Source: Quadrisphaera granulorum (GTDB lineage Bacteria > Actinomycetota > Actinomycetes > Actinomycetales > Quadrisphaeraceae). Taken from it: 64,000 bases of DNA. The stretch lies in NCBI RefSeq assembly GCF_003149145.1, contig NZ_QGDQ01000005.1, forward strand, positions 114,111-178,110, given 5' to 3'. Both the position numbers and the translations under genes were made by a program. Position 1 is the stretch's first letter. Every line of letters starts with the position of its first letter. The notes beneath the pieces are model-generated. The model searched no databases. It had not been told where the DNA came from and was given only the letters and a program-made list of their open reading frames with translations. Positions 17,366-25,692 of this stretch are shown here, in pieces.

Positions 17366-17380
17366 CGAGAACGATTCTCG
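17366..17380. promoter_or_regulatory. Zur-like box 2
   Basis: CGAGAACGATTCTCG, with perfect 6-bp arms and a 3-bp centre. It is about 33 bp (three helical turns) from box 1, close to the 'GAAAACGATTTTC'-like Zur consensus of actinobacteria but more GC-rich. It probably controls the rpmJ-rpmB-rpmG-rpsN-rpmE operon. Confidence 0.78.
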
Positions 17381-17417
17381 CCACACCTCGCCCTGTCACG
17401 ACATCAGGAGGCCACCA

Positions 17418-17540
17418 GTGAAGGTCCGCTCGTCGCTGCGCTCGCTCGCGCGCCAGCCCGGCTCCAAGGTCGTCCGCCGCCGCGGCCACCTCTACGTCAT
17501 CAACAAGCTCAACCCGCGCTTCAAGGCGCGCCAGGGCTGA
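17418..17540 (+). CDS. rpmJ: Ribosomal protein L36, zinc-free form
   Basis: 40 residues: '[21 protein letters not shown]' (start) and '[17 protein letters not shown]' (end). The Cys/His zinc ribbon of standard L36 is absent, so this is the C-minus paralogue. Such paralogues replace the zinc version when zinc is scarce and free zinc from ribosomes. GTG start with AGGAGG 6 bp upstream. First gene of the Zur operon. Confidence 0.92.
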   Translation: MKVRSSLRSLARQPGSKVVRRRGHLYVINKLNPRFKARQG

Positions 17541-17557
17541 GGGACGGTCGAGCAGCC

Positions 17558-17794
17558 ATGACCCGCCCCTGCCAGGTGACCGGACGCCGCGGGCGCTCCG
17601 GCAACACCATCTCCCACTCCCACCGGCGCACCAAGCGCCGCTTCGAGCCCAACACCCAGTCCAAGCGCTACTGGGTGCCCTCCCTCGGCAAGCACGTCCG
17701 TCTCGATCTGACCCCTGCCGGCATGCGCGTCATCGACCGTCGCGGGATTGATGCGGTCGTCGCCGACCTGCGAGCCCGCGGAGAGGTGGACTGA
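17558..17794 (+). CDS. rpmB: Ribosomal protein L28
   Basis: 78 residues starting '[20 protein letters not shown]', with '[20 protein letters not shown]' in the middle. Both are L28 hallmarks. It retains one Cys but not the CxxC pairs of zinc-binding L28. It is co-transcribed with rpmJ upstream and rpmG downstream with tiny gaps, as in Zur operons of other actinomycetes. Confidence 0.95.
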   Translation: MTRPCQVTGRRGRSGNTISHSHRRTKRRFEPNTQSKRYWVPSLGKHVRLDLTPAGMRVIDRRGIDAVVADLRARGEVD

Positions 17795-17796
17795 CC

Positions 17797-17964
17797 GTGG
17801 CCAAGGTCCAGGACGTCCGCCCGATCATCAAGCTCCGCTCCACCGCGGGCACCGGCTACACGTACGTCACCCGCAAGAACCGCCGCAACGACCCCGAGCG
17901 CATGGTGCTGCGCAAGTTCGACCCCGTCGTGCGCCGCCACGTCGACTTCCGCGAGGAGCGCTGA
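17797..17964 (+). CDS. rpmG: Ribosomal protein L33, zinc-free form
   Basis: 55 residues, '[19 protein letters not shown]' then '[20 protein letters not shown]'. All zinc-binding cysteines of standard L33 are absent. It begins with GTG two bases after the rpmB stop and ends one base before rpsN. Confidence 0.94.
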   Translation: MAKVQDVRPIIKLRSTAGTGYTYVTRKNRRNDPERMVLRKFDPVVRRHVDFREER

Positions 17965-17965
17965 G

Positions 17966-18271
17966 ATGGCCAAGAAGAGCAAGATCGCCAGGGACCTGCA
18001 GCGGCGAGAGGTCGTGGCCCGCTGGGCCGAGCGCCGCGCCGAGCTCAAGCGCCTCTCGACGGCGGCGAGTGCCACCGAGGAGCAGCGCTCCGCGGCGCGA
18101 GCGGCGCTCCAGCGCCTCCCGCGCGACGCCAGCCCCACCCGGCTGCGCAACCGCGACGTCGTCGACGGCCGCCCCCGCGCGTACTACCGGGCCTTCGGCC
18201 TGTCCCGCGTGCGGCTGCGTCAGATGGCGCTCGCGGGCGAGCTGCCCGGCGTGACCAAGTCCAGCTGGTAG
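17966..18271 (+). CDS. rpsN: Ribosomal protein S14, zinc-free form
   Basis: 101 residues, the long S14 type: '[20 protein letters not shown]' at the N-terminus and '[20 protein letters not shown]' with 'GVTKSSW' at the end. The CxxC...CxxC zinc ribbon of short S14 is absent. It is the fourth gene of the Zur operon. Confidence 0.95.
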   Translation: MAKKSKIARDLQRREVVARWAERRAELKRLSTAASATEEQRSAARAALQRLPRDASPTRLRNRDVVDGRPRAYYRAFGLSRVRLRQMALAGELPGVTKSSW

Positions 18272-18284
18272 GAGGGACCGCCCC

Positions 18285-18542
18285 GTGAAGAACGACCTGC
18301 ATCCCGAGTACGGCCCCGTCGTGTTCCGCGACAACACCGCGGGCACCGCCTTCCTCACCCGCTCGACGGCGCTGTCACGCGCCCGCGGCACCGTGGAGTG
18401 GGAGGACGGCCAGACCTACCCCGTCATCGACGTCGACGTGTCCTCCGCGAGCCACCCGTTCTGGACGGGCAAGTCCCGCGTGCTCGACTCCGAGGGACGC
18501 GTGGAGCGGTTCCGCCGCCGCTACGGACAGCGGTCGCAGTGA
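18285..18542 (+). CDS. rpmE2: Ribosomal protein L31 type B, zinc-free
   Basis: 85 residues. '[15 protein letters not shown]' and '[19 protein letters not shown]' are type-B L31 signatures. The Cys quartet of zinc-containing L31 is missing. GTG start with GGAGG about 10 bp upstream. In other bacteria type-B L31 displaces zinc-L31 from ribosomes when zinc is low. Confidence 0.95.
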   Translation: MKNDLHPEYGPVVFRDNTAGTAFLTRSTALSRARGTVEWEDGQTYPVIDVDVSSASHPFWTGKSRVLDSEGRVERFRRRYGQRSQ

Positions 18543-19087
18543 TCACGCCCTCGTCGTCGTCCTCGCCCTCCTCGGCCGCGCCGGCCGGTCCGCTCGTGGC
18601 GGTGTGCACCGGGCACCGGTGCGCCGCGCTGCGGCGCCTGGACGGCGAGGACGACGACGTCGGCGCCTCGCTGCGGGAGGCCGTCCGCGGCTCGCGCGGC
18701 GGCGTGCTGGTGTCGAGCCCCTGCGTCGGCGGCTGCGCCCAGGCGCCCGTGGCCGCGGTCGGGCAGCGCGCCGAGGGGGACGAGCGCCCCGACGTCGTCG
18801 TGTGGCTGGGGTCGCTGGACGCGGGCCGCCGCGAGCACCTCGCGGCGTGGGTCGCCGCGCTCGGCGCGCCCTCGGGCTCCGGCGCAGCGCCGGCGGCCCT
18901 CACGGATGCCGACGACGTGCCCGCTGCTCTGCGGCCCGCTGTGCTCGCCGTCCGAGGGGCGAGGGTGGCGGAGTCCCATGATCACGGACGGGGTGTGCGG
19001 CGTGATCATGGGACTCCGGAGCGCCGCCGGCAGCGGGGCGCTGCACCGACGCGCTCGCCACGGCAGCCGCCGCCACCGCCGTCGTGA
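18539..19087 (+). CDS. Thioredoxin-like (2Fe-2S) ferredoxin-type protein
   Basis: 182 residues. The core '[16 protein letters not shown]' and '[20 protein letters not shown]' holds four cysteines spaced as in thioredoxin-like 2Fe-2S ferredoxins. GTG 18539 overlaps the rpmE2 stop, so it is translationally coupled to the Zur operon. The last ~45 residues read through the palindrome at 18969-19018 and look non-native ('[15 protein letters not shown]'). The convergent YibE/F gene encodes a similar peptide from the other strand. A role in zinc-limited redox or metal handling is inferred from context. Confidence 0.65.
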   Translation: MITPSSSSSPSSAAPAGPLVAVCTGHRCAALRRLDGEDDDVGASLREAVRGSRGGVLVSSPCVGGCAQAPVAAVGQRAEGDERPDVVVWLGSLDAGRREHLAAWVAALGAPSGSGAAPAALTDADDVPAALRPAVLAVRGARVAESHDHGRGVRRDHGTPERRRQRGAAPTRSPRQPPPPPS

Positions 19088-20318
19088 TCGGTACCGACAG
19101 CGCCACGCACGCGCCGCCGATCGCCGTCCTGACGATCTCCTCGGCCAGCGCCGAGGAGCTCACCGCGTCGATCCACCGTGGGTCGGTCACCGCGAGGATG
19201 ACGAGCACCGGCAGCGCCGCACCCGCGTAGGCGAACGCCACCGTGTAGACGGTGGAGGCCAGGTGGTCACGGCCCACGCGCATCCCGGAGCGCACGAGCG
19301 TGGTGAACGAGGCGCCGGGCGCGTGCTCGCGGACCTCCCACACCGCGGAGGCCTGGGTGATGGTGACGTCGTTGAGCACCCCGACCCCCGCGAGCACGAT
19401 CCCGGCGACCACGAGCCCCCGCAGCGTCGCCATCGACGTGAGCTGGCCGAGGTAGGCGGAGTCTTCGTCGGACAGGCCCTGCAGGTGCGTCGCGCCCACC
19501 GCCACGTGCGCCGCGACGCCGACCAGCACCAGCCCGCTCACCGTGCCGAGGTGTGCCGCCGCCGTCCGCAGGCTGAAGCCGTGGGTGAGGTACAGGACCA
19601 CGGACATGATCGCCGTGCAGCCTGTCACCGAGACGAGCAGCGGCGGCTTGCCCGCGAGCAGCGCCGGGATCATGAAGAAGGCCAGGACGGCGCCCGCCAG
19701 CACCATGCCGCCGAGCGCCGCGAGCCCGCGCTTCCGAGCGACCAGCACCGTGAGCAGCGCAAACGCCCCTACCGCCAGCCCCAGCGGGCGCGTCCGGGAG
19801 AAGTCCACCCACTGCCACGTCGCGTCGTAGCCGGGGGTCGGCGGGAAGTACCCGAGGTCCACGCGGTCACCCGGGGTGATGCCGCCCTCGGCCACCTGCG
19901 CCGGCACCGGGACCTGCACCTGCTGACCCTTCGACGGACCCTGCAGCACGGTCGCCGTGAGGATCGGGCAGCTGGCGCTCGCGGGGATGGTGCCGTCGGG
20001 CAGACGGTCCAGCGACGTGCCCGGGCACGTCTGCTGCTGCAGCGACTCCGCCCGCGCCTCCACGTCGGTGACCACCGATCCACCTGAGGCCACCTGCTCG
20101 CGCAACGTCGTCAGCGTGCCGGCGGGTGGCCACAGCAGGGCGACTCCTACGGCCGAACCGAGCGCGCACAGCAGGGCGAGGACGACGACGACGCGCCGCG
20201 CGGTCGCGCCGACCCGGACATCGTCGCCCGGCCGGGACCCGTCGGGGCGGACGTGTCCGTGACCGAGGTGTTTCTCGGAACCCGAGTGGCTGTCGGTGAG
20301 GTCGAGGTCTGAGGCCAC
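18900..20318 (-). CDS. YibE/F-family membrane protein
   Basis: About 472 residues. One N-terminal transmembrane helix precedes an extracytoplasmic domain with 'LTATVLQGPSKGQQVQVP'. A C-terminal block of about seven helices has 'GCTAIMSVVLYLTHGFSLRT', 'GVGVLNDVTITQASAVWE' and 'ALPVLVILAVTD', the YibE/F hallmarks. The function is unknown. GTG 20318 is chosen. A frame extending to 20462 starts inside a palindromic repeat and encodes non-conserved residues. The C-terminal ~45 residues overlap the convergent ferredoxin-like gene across another palindrome. Confidence 0.82.
   Translation of the reverse strand: MASDLDLTDSHSGSEKHLGHGHVRPDGSRPGDDVRVGATARRVVVVLALLCALGSAVGVALLWPPAGTLTTLREQVASGGSVVTDVEARAESLQQQTCPGTSLDRLPDGTIPASASCPILTATVLQGPSKGQQVQVPVPAQVAEGGITPGDRVDLGYFPPTPGYDATWQWVDFSRTRPLGLAVGAFALLTVLVARKRGLAALGGMVLAGAVLAFFMIPALLAGKPPLLVSVTGCTAIMSVVLYLTHGFSLRTAAAHLGTVSGLVLVGVAAHVAVGATHLQGLSDEDSAYLGQLTSMATLRGLVVAGIVLAGVGVLNDVTITQASAVWEVREHAPGASFTTLVRSGMRVGRDHLASTVYTVAFAYAGAALPVLVILAVTDPRWIDAVSSSALAEEIVRTAIGGACVALSVPITTAVAAAAVASASVQRPAAGGAPESHDHAAHPVRDHGTPPPSPLGRRAQRAAEQRARRRHP
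18969..19018. repeat. Palindrome, GATCATGG family, in overlapping gene ends
   Basis: Perfect 18-bp arms (18969-18986, CGGAGTCCCATGATCACG, and 19001-19018) with a 14-nt loop. It lies inside the coding ends of two convergent genes. A relative occurs at 62172-62222. There is no T-tract. Confidence 0.93.
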
Positions 20319-20391
20319 CCGACCATGGTTGCCGCTCGTCGCCGTGCCCGTGCCCGACTCGAGAACTTCCCCGCAGGCTCTCCCCTCCTCC

Positions 20392-20459
20392 ACGATCAAG
20401 GAAGTTCTGGACGCTCCCGAGTGCGGAGGACGGTGAGCGTGCACAACTTCCTTGATCGT
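20392..20459. repeat. Palindrome, GATCAAGGAAGTT family, between divergent genes
   Basis: 25-bp arms (20392-20416 and 20435-20459) with two mismatches and an 18-nt loop. It lies between the starts of the YibE/F gene and the MarP-like gene, where a terminator would not be expected. The arm core ACGATCAAGGAAGTT is shared with the copy inside hen1 at 61320-61369. Confidence 0.92.
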
Positions 20460-20573
20460 CAAGGGGGGAGGGGGAGGGGGACGGGTTCGGGTCCATCTTC
20501 AGGTTCTGCTTCAGGTCCGCTTCAGAGCCGACGCGCAGGCTCGGCGCATGGACATCGTCACGATTCCCCGGCC

Positions 20574-21845
20574 GTGCGGGCGGTCGCGGTGACTCCGTGG
20601 GCCTGGCAGGTGCTGCTCGACGTCGCCGTCGTCGTCCTCGTCGTGGCTGCGGTGATCCTCGGGGCGCGAGCAGGCTGGCGCAGCGGTGCCAGCCGCTCGG
20701 TGCTGTCGCTGGCCGGCCTCGTGGCGGGAGCTGTGGTCGGCCTCGCGCTGTCGGCGTGGTGGGTGAGCGAGCAGCTGTCACCGCTGGTGCACCTGGTGCT
20801 CGTCGCCGCGTGCGTGGTCGGGGGCGCGCTGGTCGGGTCGGCCCTCGGCGGCGCCGCGGGCGACCTGCTCGGCCGCGGCCTGGCGCGCCTGCACCTCGGG
20901 CTGCTCGACAGGACCGCGGGGGCGGGCGTGCGCGCCGTGGTCGCGGTGGTGGTCTGCTCGCTGATGGCGGGGCTGGTCACAGCGTTCGCGCCGCCGTCCA
21001 GTGCGGTGGCCCGCAGCAGCGTCGTCGCTGACCTCGCCGACGTCGTGCCGCAGGCTCGCTCGCTGTCGGGAGTCGTGCCGCCGGCTCGCAGCGTGCTGGA
21101 CGACGTCCGCGGCGTGCTGCCGGCCGGCGCCGGCGACGACCTGTTCGCAGTCGTCCCCGCAACGTCCAGCGCTGCGGTGGCGCCCAGCGAAGCGGTGGTG
21201 CGCCGGGTCGGTGAGGGGGCGGCGGCCAGCGTGGTGAAGGTGGTCGCGCCCACCTGCCGGGCCGACCAGCTCGCGGAGGGCACGGGCTTCTGGGTGGCGG
21301 CGAGCTCCGAGCAACCCTTCGTGGTGACGAACGCGCACGTCGTCGGGTCGGCCACGCGCGTCGTTGTCGAGGGGGAGCGAGGGCGGGAGGACGCTCGCGT
21401 CGTCGTCGACGATCGCGACGCCGACATCGCCGTCCTCGCGGTCTCCGGGCGCTCCGGTCCTGCGTTGTCGCTGGCCAGCGGCACCGCCGCCAACGGGACC
21501 CCCGCGGTGGTGCTCGGCCACCCCCTCGGCGGCCCGCTGACGGCGACGTCGGCCGTGGTGGTGCAGCGGCTGCCCGAGGTGGTCGAGGCCGACGGCACCG
21601 ACGTCCTGCCCGGCAGCCGCGAGGCCTTCCGGCTCGACGCCGACGTCCAGCACGGCAACAGCGGCAGCCCGCTGCTCGACACCTCCGGCACGGTCATCGG
21701 CGTGGTCAACGCCGCCGGGCTGACCGGCCAGGGCACCGGTTACGCCCTCACGCTCGGGCCGCTGCGCACCGACCTCGCCACGGCCGCGGCGAGTGCAGGG
21801 TCGATGACGACGACGACCATCGGAGGAGCGAGCAGTGGCTGCTGA
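20574..21845 (+). CDS. MarP-like membrane serine protease (CvpA plus trypsin domain)
   Basis: About 423 residues. Four hydrophobic helices (residues about 5-130) form a CvpA-like module. An extracytoplasmic trypsin-fold domain follows with the triad in 'VVTNAHVVG' (His), 'DADIAVLAV' (Asp) and 'QHGNSGSPLLD' (Ser). This is the architecture of mycobacterial MarP, a periplasmic protease needed for acid and oxidative stress. GTG 20574 is preferred; a GTG at 20589 is an alternative. Upstream codons run through a palindromic repeat and are excluded. It overlaps the next gene. Confidence 0.88.
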   Translation: MRAVAVTPWAWQVLLDVAVVVLVVAAVILGARAGWRSGASRSVLSLAGLVAGAVVGLALSAWWVSEQLSPLVHLVLVAACVVGGALVGSALGGAAGDLLGRGLARLHLGLLDRTAGAGVRAVVAVVVCSLMAGLVTAFAPPSSAVARSSVVADLADVVPQARSLSGVVPPARSVLDDVRGVLPAGAGDDLFAVVPATSSAAVAPSEAVVRRVGEGAAASVVKVVAPTCRADQLAEGTGFWVAASSEQPFVVTNAHVVGSATRVVVEGERGREDARVVVDDRDADIAVLAVSGRSGPALSLASGTAANGTPAVVLGHPLGGPLTATSAVVVQRLPEVVEADGTDVLPGSREAFRLDADVQHGNSGSPLLDTSGTVIGVVNAAGLTGQGTGYALTLGPLRTDLATAAASAGSMTTTTIGGASSGC

Positions 21846-22530
21846 CCAAGGCCGGTCTGACCCGCGCGACCTGTCCGACCCCCACGACCCGCTCGCCCAG
21901 CTGCGTGCCGACCGGGAGCGCCACCGCGCCGAAGAGCGCGAGGACGCCGCCCCGCCGCGTGACTGGCGCCACGACACCCTCGACCTTGACCTCGACGACG
22001 TGCGCGCCGCCTCTGCCGCCTCTACCGCTCCTACCGGGGCGGAGCCGTCGCGCGTGGTGGGTGGCACGGTCCTGAGGTCGCGCACCCACGGCGGCGCGTG
22101 GCGCGTCGTGCGACGGATCCGCGTGCCCACCGGACTGGTCGCTGGACTGGTGCTGCTGCTCGGCGCGGGCGCGACCAGCGCCGCCCTCGAGGGCGGCGGC
22201 TCGGGGACGTCGCCGCAGACGTCCGAACGGCAGACCGTGACGATGGACACGGGAACGTCGCAGCAGGGAACTGCGGAGGCCGGGACGGGAAAGCCGGGGA
22301 CGACGGTGGGCGACGACGCTCCGGCGGACGCGCCAGCAGGACCAGCAGCGCCCGCTGTGCCAGGAGCTGAGCCTGCGCGCGGACCGGGGGTGGCCGGCCC
22401 CCGCGGCGCATCCGGCGGCGGACCGGGAGTTGATCCTGGCGCTGGACCTGCTGCCGGACCAGGCGCTGGGGCCGGCCCAGGCGCTGGACGGCCCGCAGGA
22501 GGCGGTGGCCCGGCGGGCGTCGGCCCCTGA
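21835..22530 (+). CDS. Single-pass membrane protein with Pro/Gly/Ala-rich tail
   Basis: 231 residues. The charged N-terminal 95 residues precede one transmembrane helix ('VPTGLVAGLVLLLGAGATSA'). An external tail becomes almost pure Gly/Pro/Ala at the end, like a cell-wall-spanning linker. I do not recognise a family. It overlaps the MarP-like gene by 11 bp (GTG start), so the two are coupled and may act together at the envelope. Confidence 0.65.
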   Translation: MAADQGRSDPRDLSDPHDPLAQLRADRERHRAEEREDAAPPRDWRHDTLDLDLDDVRAASAASTAPTGAEPSRVVGGTVLRSRTHGGAWRVVRRIRVPTGLVAGLVLLLGAGATSAALEGGGSGTSPQTSERQTVTMDTGTSQQGTAEAGTGKPGTTVGDDAPADAPAGPAAPAVPGAEPARGPGVAGPRGASGGGPGVDPGAGPAAGPGAGAGPGAGRPAGGGGPAGVGP

Positions 22531-22910
22531 CCGTGTCTCGCGAGCGATCGCAGGCTGGGGACGCTGAAGACCGCGCTGGGGGCCATCAACGGGCTCCACA
22601 GTCCCCGACCGGAGTGCGCCGCGGTGCTTCGCCTCTTGACGAGACGTCGGCCGACGGTGGCGGGTTCGTCTGGGGACTTCCCGGCAGGCCCGCGAGGGCT
22701 CTCGGTGAGCCTGTATGTCCCCAGTCGGTGTGGGCAGACGCACGCGAACCCGACCGTGGTCGCTGAGTTCCGGTGTGAAGCCTCAGACCGGAACCCAGCG
22801 ACCACGGTCGGTCAGGCGCCTCCGCCTACCTGACGCTCACTCGCTTGATCGTCGAAGGGGGCAATCATCGGGTGCCGACGGGTCGGCCGCGGGGATGCGC
22901 GGTGGGCCGA
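22531..22910. other. Intergenic stretch between convergent genes
   Basis: 380 bp with no convincing gene in any frame. Its only clear structure is the 60-bp palindrome at 22751-22810. Confidence 0.6.
22751..22810. repeat. Long palindrome between convergent genes
   Basis: 24-bp arms (22751-22774 and 22787-22810) with a single mismatch and a 12-nt loop. It may terminate both flanking transcripts. No second copy of this sequence was noticed in the window. Confidence 0.92.
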
Positions 22911-23615
22911 TCAAGATTCGCCGTTGTCCGCGGGCTCCTCGCCGTCGGGATCGGCGGAGGCGTGCAGGGCTGCGGTCTTCTCGCGCCCGAGTGCGGTCGC
23001 GCGGTCGGCCACTGCGATGTCCGCGGCAAAGGCGACCTCGGGACGGCGCAGCAGGAGCAGCGCGGCGGTCGCGTGCTCGGCCACCTCCGGCCGCGGGGAG
23101 GTGGCCGAGCGCTCCAGCACCGGCTCGACCTCCGGGGCGAGCCGCAGCATGGTGCGACTCAGGCTGCGCTTCACGTCGTCGTCGCCGCGGCCCAGCTGCT
23201 GCGCGAGCAGCTCCGCCGCAGCACCACGCTCGGCCTCCGGCGCCAGCGCTGCGACGGCGCGCCAGGCGGCGCGCGCGACGTCGTCGTCGTCATCGGAGAC
23301 CAGATCCAGGGTGATCCACGGATACGCCTCGGCCGCCCCGACCTTCGACAGCGTGTGCAGCGCCTGGGCGCGTGCTTGCGGATACGCGCTGAAGAGCTCG
23401 CGGCGCAGGCGCGGCAGGGTGAGGTCGGCGGGAAGCCGCGTCAGTGCCCACGTGAGCGTGTCGCGCACGAAGGGGTCGGGCTCGGCGGCGCACCGCTCCA
23501 TGAGCACCTCCAGCAGCTCCGGCATCGGGTGCGTGCCCAGCGCCATCGCCGCGCGCAGCCTCACCGACACGTGCGTCGACGCCAGCGCGGCTGCCACCGC
23601 CTCCATGTCCACCAC
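22911..23615 (-). CDS. HEAT-repeat protein
   Basis: About 234 residues made of tandem helical repeats with the HEAT pattern, for example 'HVSVRLRAAMALG', 'DPFVRDTLTWALTRLP' and 'DDDDVARAAWRAVAALAPEA'. Such alpha-solenoids are protein-interaction scaffolds; relatives include PBS-lyase-like and DNA-glycosylase-like HEAT proteins, but no catalytic signature is visible. GTG 23615 has GGAGG at 5 bp spacing; ATG 23606 is an alternative. It is divergent from the DsbA-like gene. Confidence 0.75.
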   Translation of the reverse strand: MVDMEAVAAALASTHVSVRLRAAMALGTHPMPELLEVLMERCAAEPDPFVRDTLTWALTRLPADLTLPRLRRELFSAYPQARAQALHTLSKVGAAEAYPWITLDLVSDDDDDVARAAWRAVAALAPEAERGAAAELLAQQLGRGDDDVKRSLSRTMLRLAPEVEPVLERSATSPRPEVAEHATAALLLLRRPEVAFAADIAVADRATALGREKTAALHASADPDGEEPADNGES

Positions 23616-23759
23616 GACCACCTCCGGTTGGCAGTCAACGCCCTGGCACCGTGTCAGCGTCAAGCCGACACGGATGTTGGCGACGGCCCACCGGGAATAG
23701 TTGAGTCTTTAACTACCTTGACGGTGACGACCGCCGACGACCCCCGGAGGAGACCGCTC

Positions 23760-24425
23760 ATGAGCGACACAACCAGCACGACCACGACGACGACGACCTC
23801 CGCGGCATCGCTGCCCCTGACCTACGTCTTCGACGCCTACTGCGGCTGGTGCTACGGCTTCGGCGCCTCCGTCCGCGAGCTGGCGCAGACCGCCGACGTG
23901 GACATCGAGGTGATCAGCGGCGGCCTCTTCAGCGGCCCTCGCGCCAGCTCCCTGTCCGCCCACCCGTACATCCCCGAGGCGAATGCCCGCATCTCGGCGC
24001 TGACCGGTGCGCAGTTCGGCCCGGGCTACCAGCGTGCGGTGGCCGACGGCACGCTCCACATGGATTCCGACGACGCCGGCCGCGGCCTCGTCGCGCTGAA
24101 GACCGTCGCCCCGCAGCGCCGCCAGGTGGAGCTCGCCGGGGCCCTGCAGCGCGCGTTCTACGTCGACGGGCTCAGCCTGTCCTCGCCGCAGACCTACCGG
24201 GTCATCGCCGAGCGCGAGGGGTTGGATGCCGACGCGCTGGTCGCGGCCTTCGAAGATCCGGCCACCGACGCCGCGGCTGCCGCCGAGCGCCAGCGGGCGC
24301 GCGCCCTCGGCGTGGACAGCTACCCCACGCTGCTCGCCCGCACCGACCGCGGACTGGTGAAGATCGGTAGCCCTGTCGCCGGAGTGGAGCACCTGCGTCA
24401 GGCCGTCGCAGCGCTGCGCGGCTGA
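23760..24425 (+). CDS. DsbA-family thiol oxidoreductase-like protein (FrnE-like)
   Basis: 221 residues. After a Thr-rich N-terminus comes the thioredoxin strand 'LTYVFDAYCGWCYGF' with a CGWC active site. The DsbA helical insertion follows and the cis-Pro strand is 'GVDSYPTLL'. No signal peptide, so cytosolic. Similar proteins are annotated as DsbA-family or HCCA-isomerase-like and act on cytosolic disulfides or glutathione-type substrates. ATG 23760 is preceded by GGAGG. Confidence 0.85.
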   Translation: MSDTTSTTTTTTTSAASLPLTYVFDAYCGWCYGFGASVRELAQTADVDIEVISGGLFSGPRASSLSAHPYIPEANARISALTGAQFGPGYQRAVADGTLHMDSDDAGRGLVALKTVAPQRRQVELAGALQRAFYVDGLSLSSPQTYRVIAEREGLDADALVAAFEDPATDAAAAAERQRARALGVDSYPTLLARTDRGLVKIGSPVAGVEHLRQAVAALRG

Positions 24426-24560
24426 CTCTCCGCTCCTCGCCCTCCCGGCTCCCGGCTCCCCGCTGTCCGCCCTCCGCTCCCCGATCTCCGTTTCCGCACT
24501 GGCGGAGAACAGGGTCAGGTCGAGCCCGATCCTGGCCCCGATCTCCGCCGCGGCGGCCCT

Positions 24561-25130
24561 GTGACACCCCATGATCGCTGGGTGGACGTCTTCCGGTACC
24601 TGCCCGTGCCGCTGCTCCTGCTGGTGCTCACCGTGGGGCTGGTCGCGGCGGCGACTGCGGCGGTCCCCGGCATGCGCCGCGGAGACCGACGGGCGGCTGC
24701 GGTGGCCAGCTGCCGCGTGCTGCTCGCGGGTGCCCTCCTCGGGGTGCTCGCGTTGACGCAGGTGACGTCCTACGGCGGAGGCCGGGTCAACCTCGTCCCG
24801 TTCGCGAGCATCGCTAGCGAGCTTGGCAACGCCAACCCGCGGCTCGCCGTCGCGAACATCCTGGGCAACGCCCTGCTGTTCGTGCCCGTGGGGCTGCTGC
24901 TCCCCACCGCGACCGGGTGGCGCTGGAGCCGGAGTGCTGTCGCGGTGGTGGTGCTCGTCGTCGCCATCGAGCTGCTGCAGCTGCTCACCGGGCGCAGTGC
25001 CGACATCGACGACGTCATCCTCAACAGCCTCGGCGGCGTGCTCGCGGCCGTGCCGGGGGCCTGGATCGCCCGCCGAGCCTCGGCTCTCCCGCCGCGCGTG
25101 CGCACATCAGGGGCGAGAACCGGGGTGTGA
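24561..25130 (+). CDS. VanZ-family membrane protein
   Basis: 189 residues with about four to five helices. VanZ hallmarks are 'NLVPFASI', 'NILGNALLFVPVGLLLP' and 'IELLQLLTGRSADIDDVILN'. VanZ proteins are linked with teicoplanin resistance in enterococci. In actinomycetes they are common and mostly of unknown function. GTG start. No van genes lie nearby. Confidence 0.88.
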   Translation: MTPHDRWVDVFRYLPVPLLLLVLTVGLVAAATAAVPGMRRGDRRAAAVASCRVLLAGALLGVLALTQVTSYGGGRVNLVPFASIASELGNANPRLAVANILGNALLFVPVGLLLPTATGWRWSRSAVAVVVLVVAIELLQLLTGRSADIDDVILNSLGGVLAAVPGAWIARRASALPPRVRTSGARTGV

Positions 25131-25167
25131 CGCCCCTGGACTGTGCACGTGCGCGAGCATCGCCGCC

Positions 25168-25656
25168 GTGAGCCAGTCCGCTGACCTTCCCGCCCGCAGC
25201 GTCGCCGTTCAGGAGGCCCTCGCGACGGCCGGCATCGACGCGGCCGTCAAGGTCCTTGACGACTCCGCCCGAACCGCCGCGCAGGCAGCCGCCGCGCTTG
25301 GCTGCGAGGTCGGCGCCATCGCGAACAGCCTCGTGCTCATCGCCGACGGCGCGCCGCTGCTTGTCATGACCAGCGGTGCGCACCGCCTCGATCTCGGCGT
25401 CGTAGCGGCAGCGATCGGCGCCACCGACGTGCGGATGGCCAAGCCTGCCGAGGTTCGCGACGTCACAGGCCAGGCCATCGGCGGTGTCGCGCCAGTGGGG
25501 CACCCGGCCCCGCTGCGCACGCTGGTCGACGAGGCGCTCGCCGCCCACCCGCTGCTGTGGGCCGCCGGTGGAACGCCGCACACCGTGGTCCCGCTCACGT
25601 TCGAGCAGCTGCTCGCCGTGACCGGCGGCGTCGCGACTCGCGTGGCGGCCGACTGA
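25168..25656 (+). CDS. YbaK/EbsC-family aminoacyl-tRNA deacylase
   Basis: 162 residues with the YbaK fold pattern: 'AAALGCEVGAIANSLVLIAD', 'VMTSGAHRLDLG' and 'IGGVAPVGHPAPLRTLVD'. The GxxPxG loop is present as 'GVAPVGH'. Family members hydrolyse mischarged tRNAs such as Cys-tRNA(Pro). The absence of a strong Lys in the 'NSLVLIADG' strand makes the exact subgroup uncertain. GTG 25168 start. Confidence 0.85.
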   Translation: MSQSADLPARSVAVQEALATAGIDAAVKVLDDSARTAAQAAAALGCEVGAIANSLVLIADGAPLLVMTSGAHRLDLGVVAAAIGATDVRMAKPAEVRDVTGQAIGGVAPVGHPAPLRTLVDEALAAHPLLWAAGGTPHTVVPLTFEQLLAVTGGVATRVAAD

Positions 25657-25692
25657 TCAGCCGTCGCCAGGCGGTCGGAGGGAAACGGTGCG

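Noticed and set aside
17312..17386. Longer CobW-like protein starting at 17386
   Set aside because: It would translate both Zur-like boxes. GTG 17311 with a good GGAGGG gives the family N-terminus.
20319..20462. Start of the YibE/F gene at 20462
   Set aside because: The first codons derive from the palindrome at 20392-20459 and have no family similarity. GTG 20318 is preferred, though its ribosome-binding site is weak.
22553..22805. Open frame in the gap before the HEAT-repeat gene
   Set aside because: Its sequence comes largely from the palindrome at 22751-22810, with no ribosome-binding site or motif.
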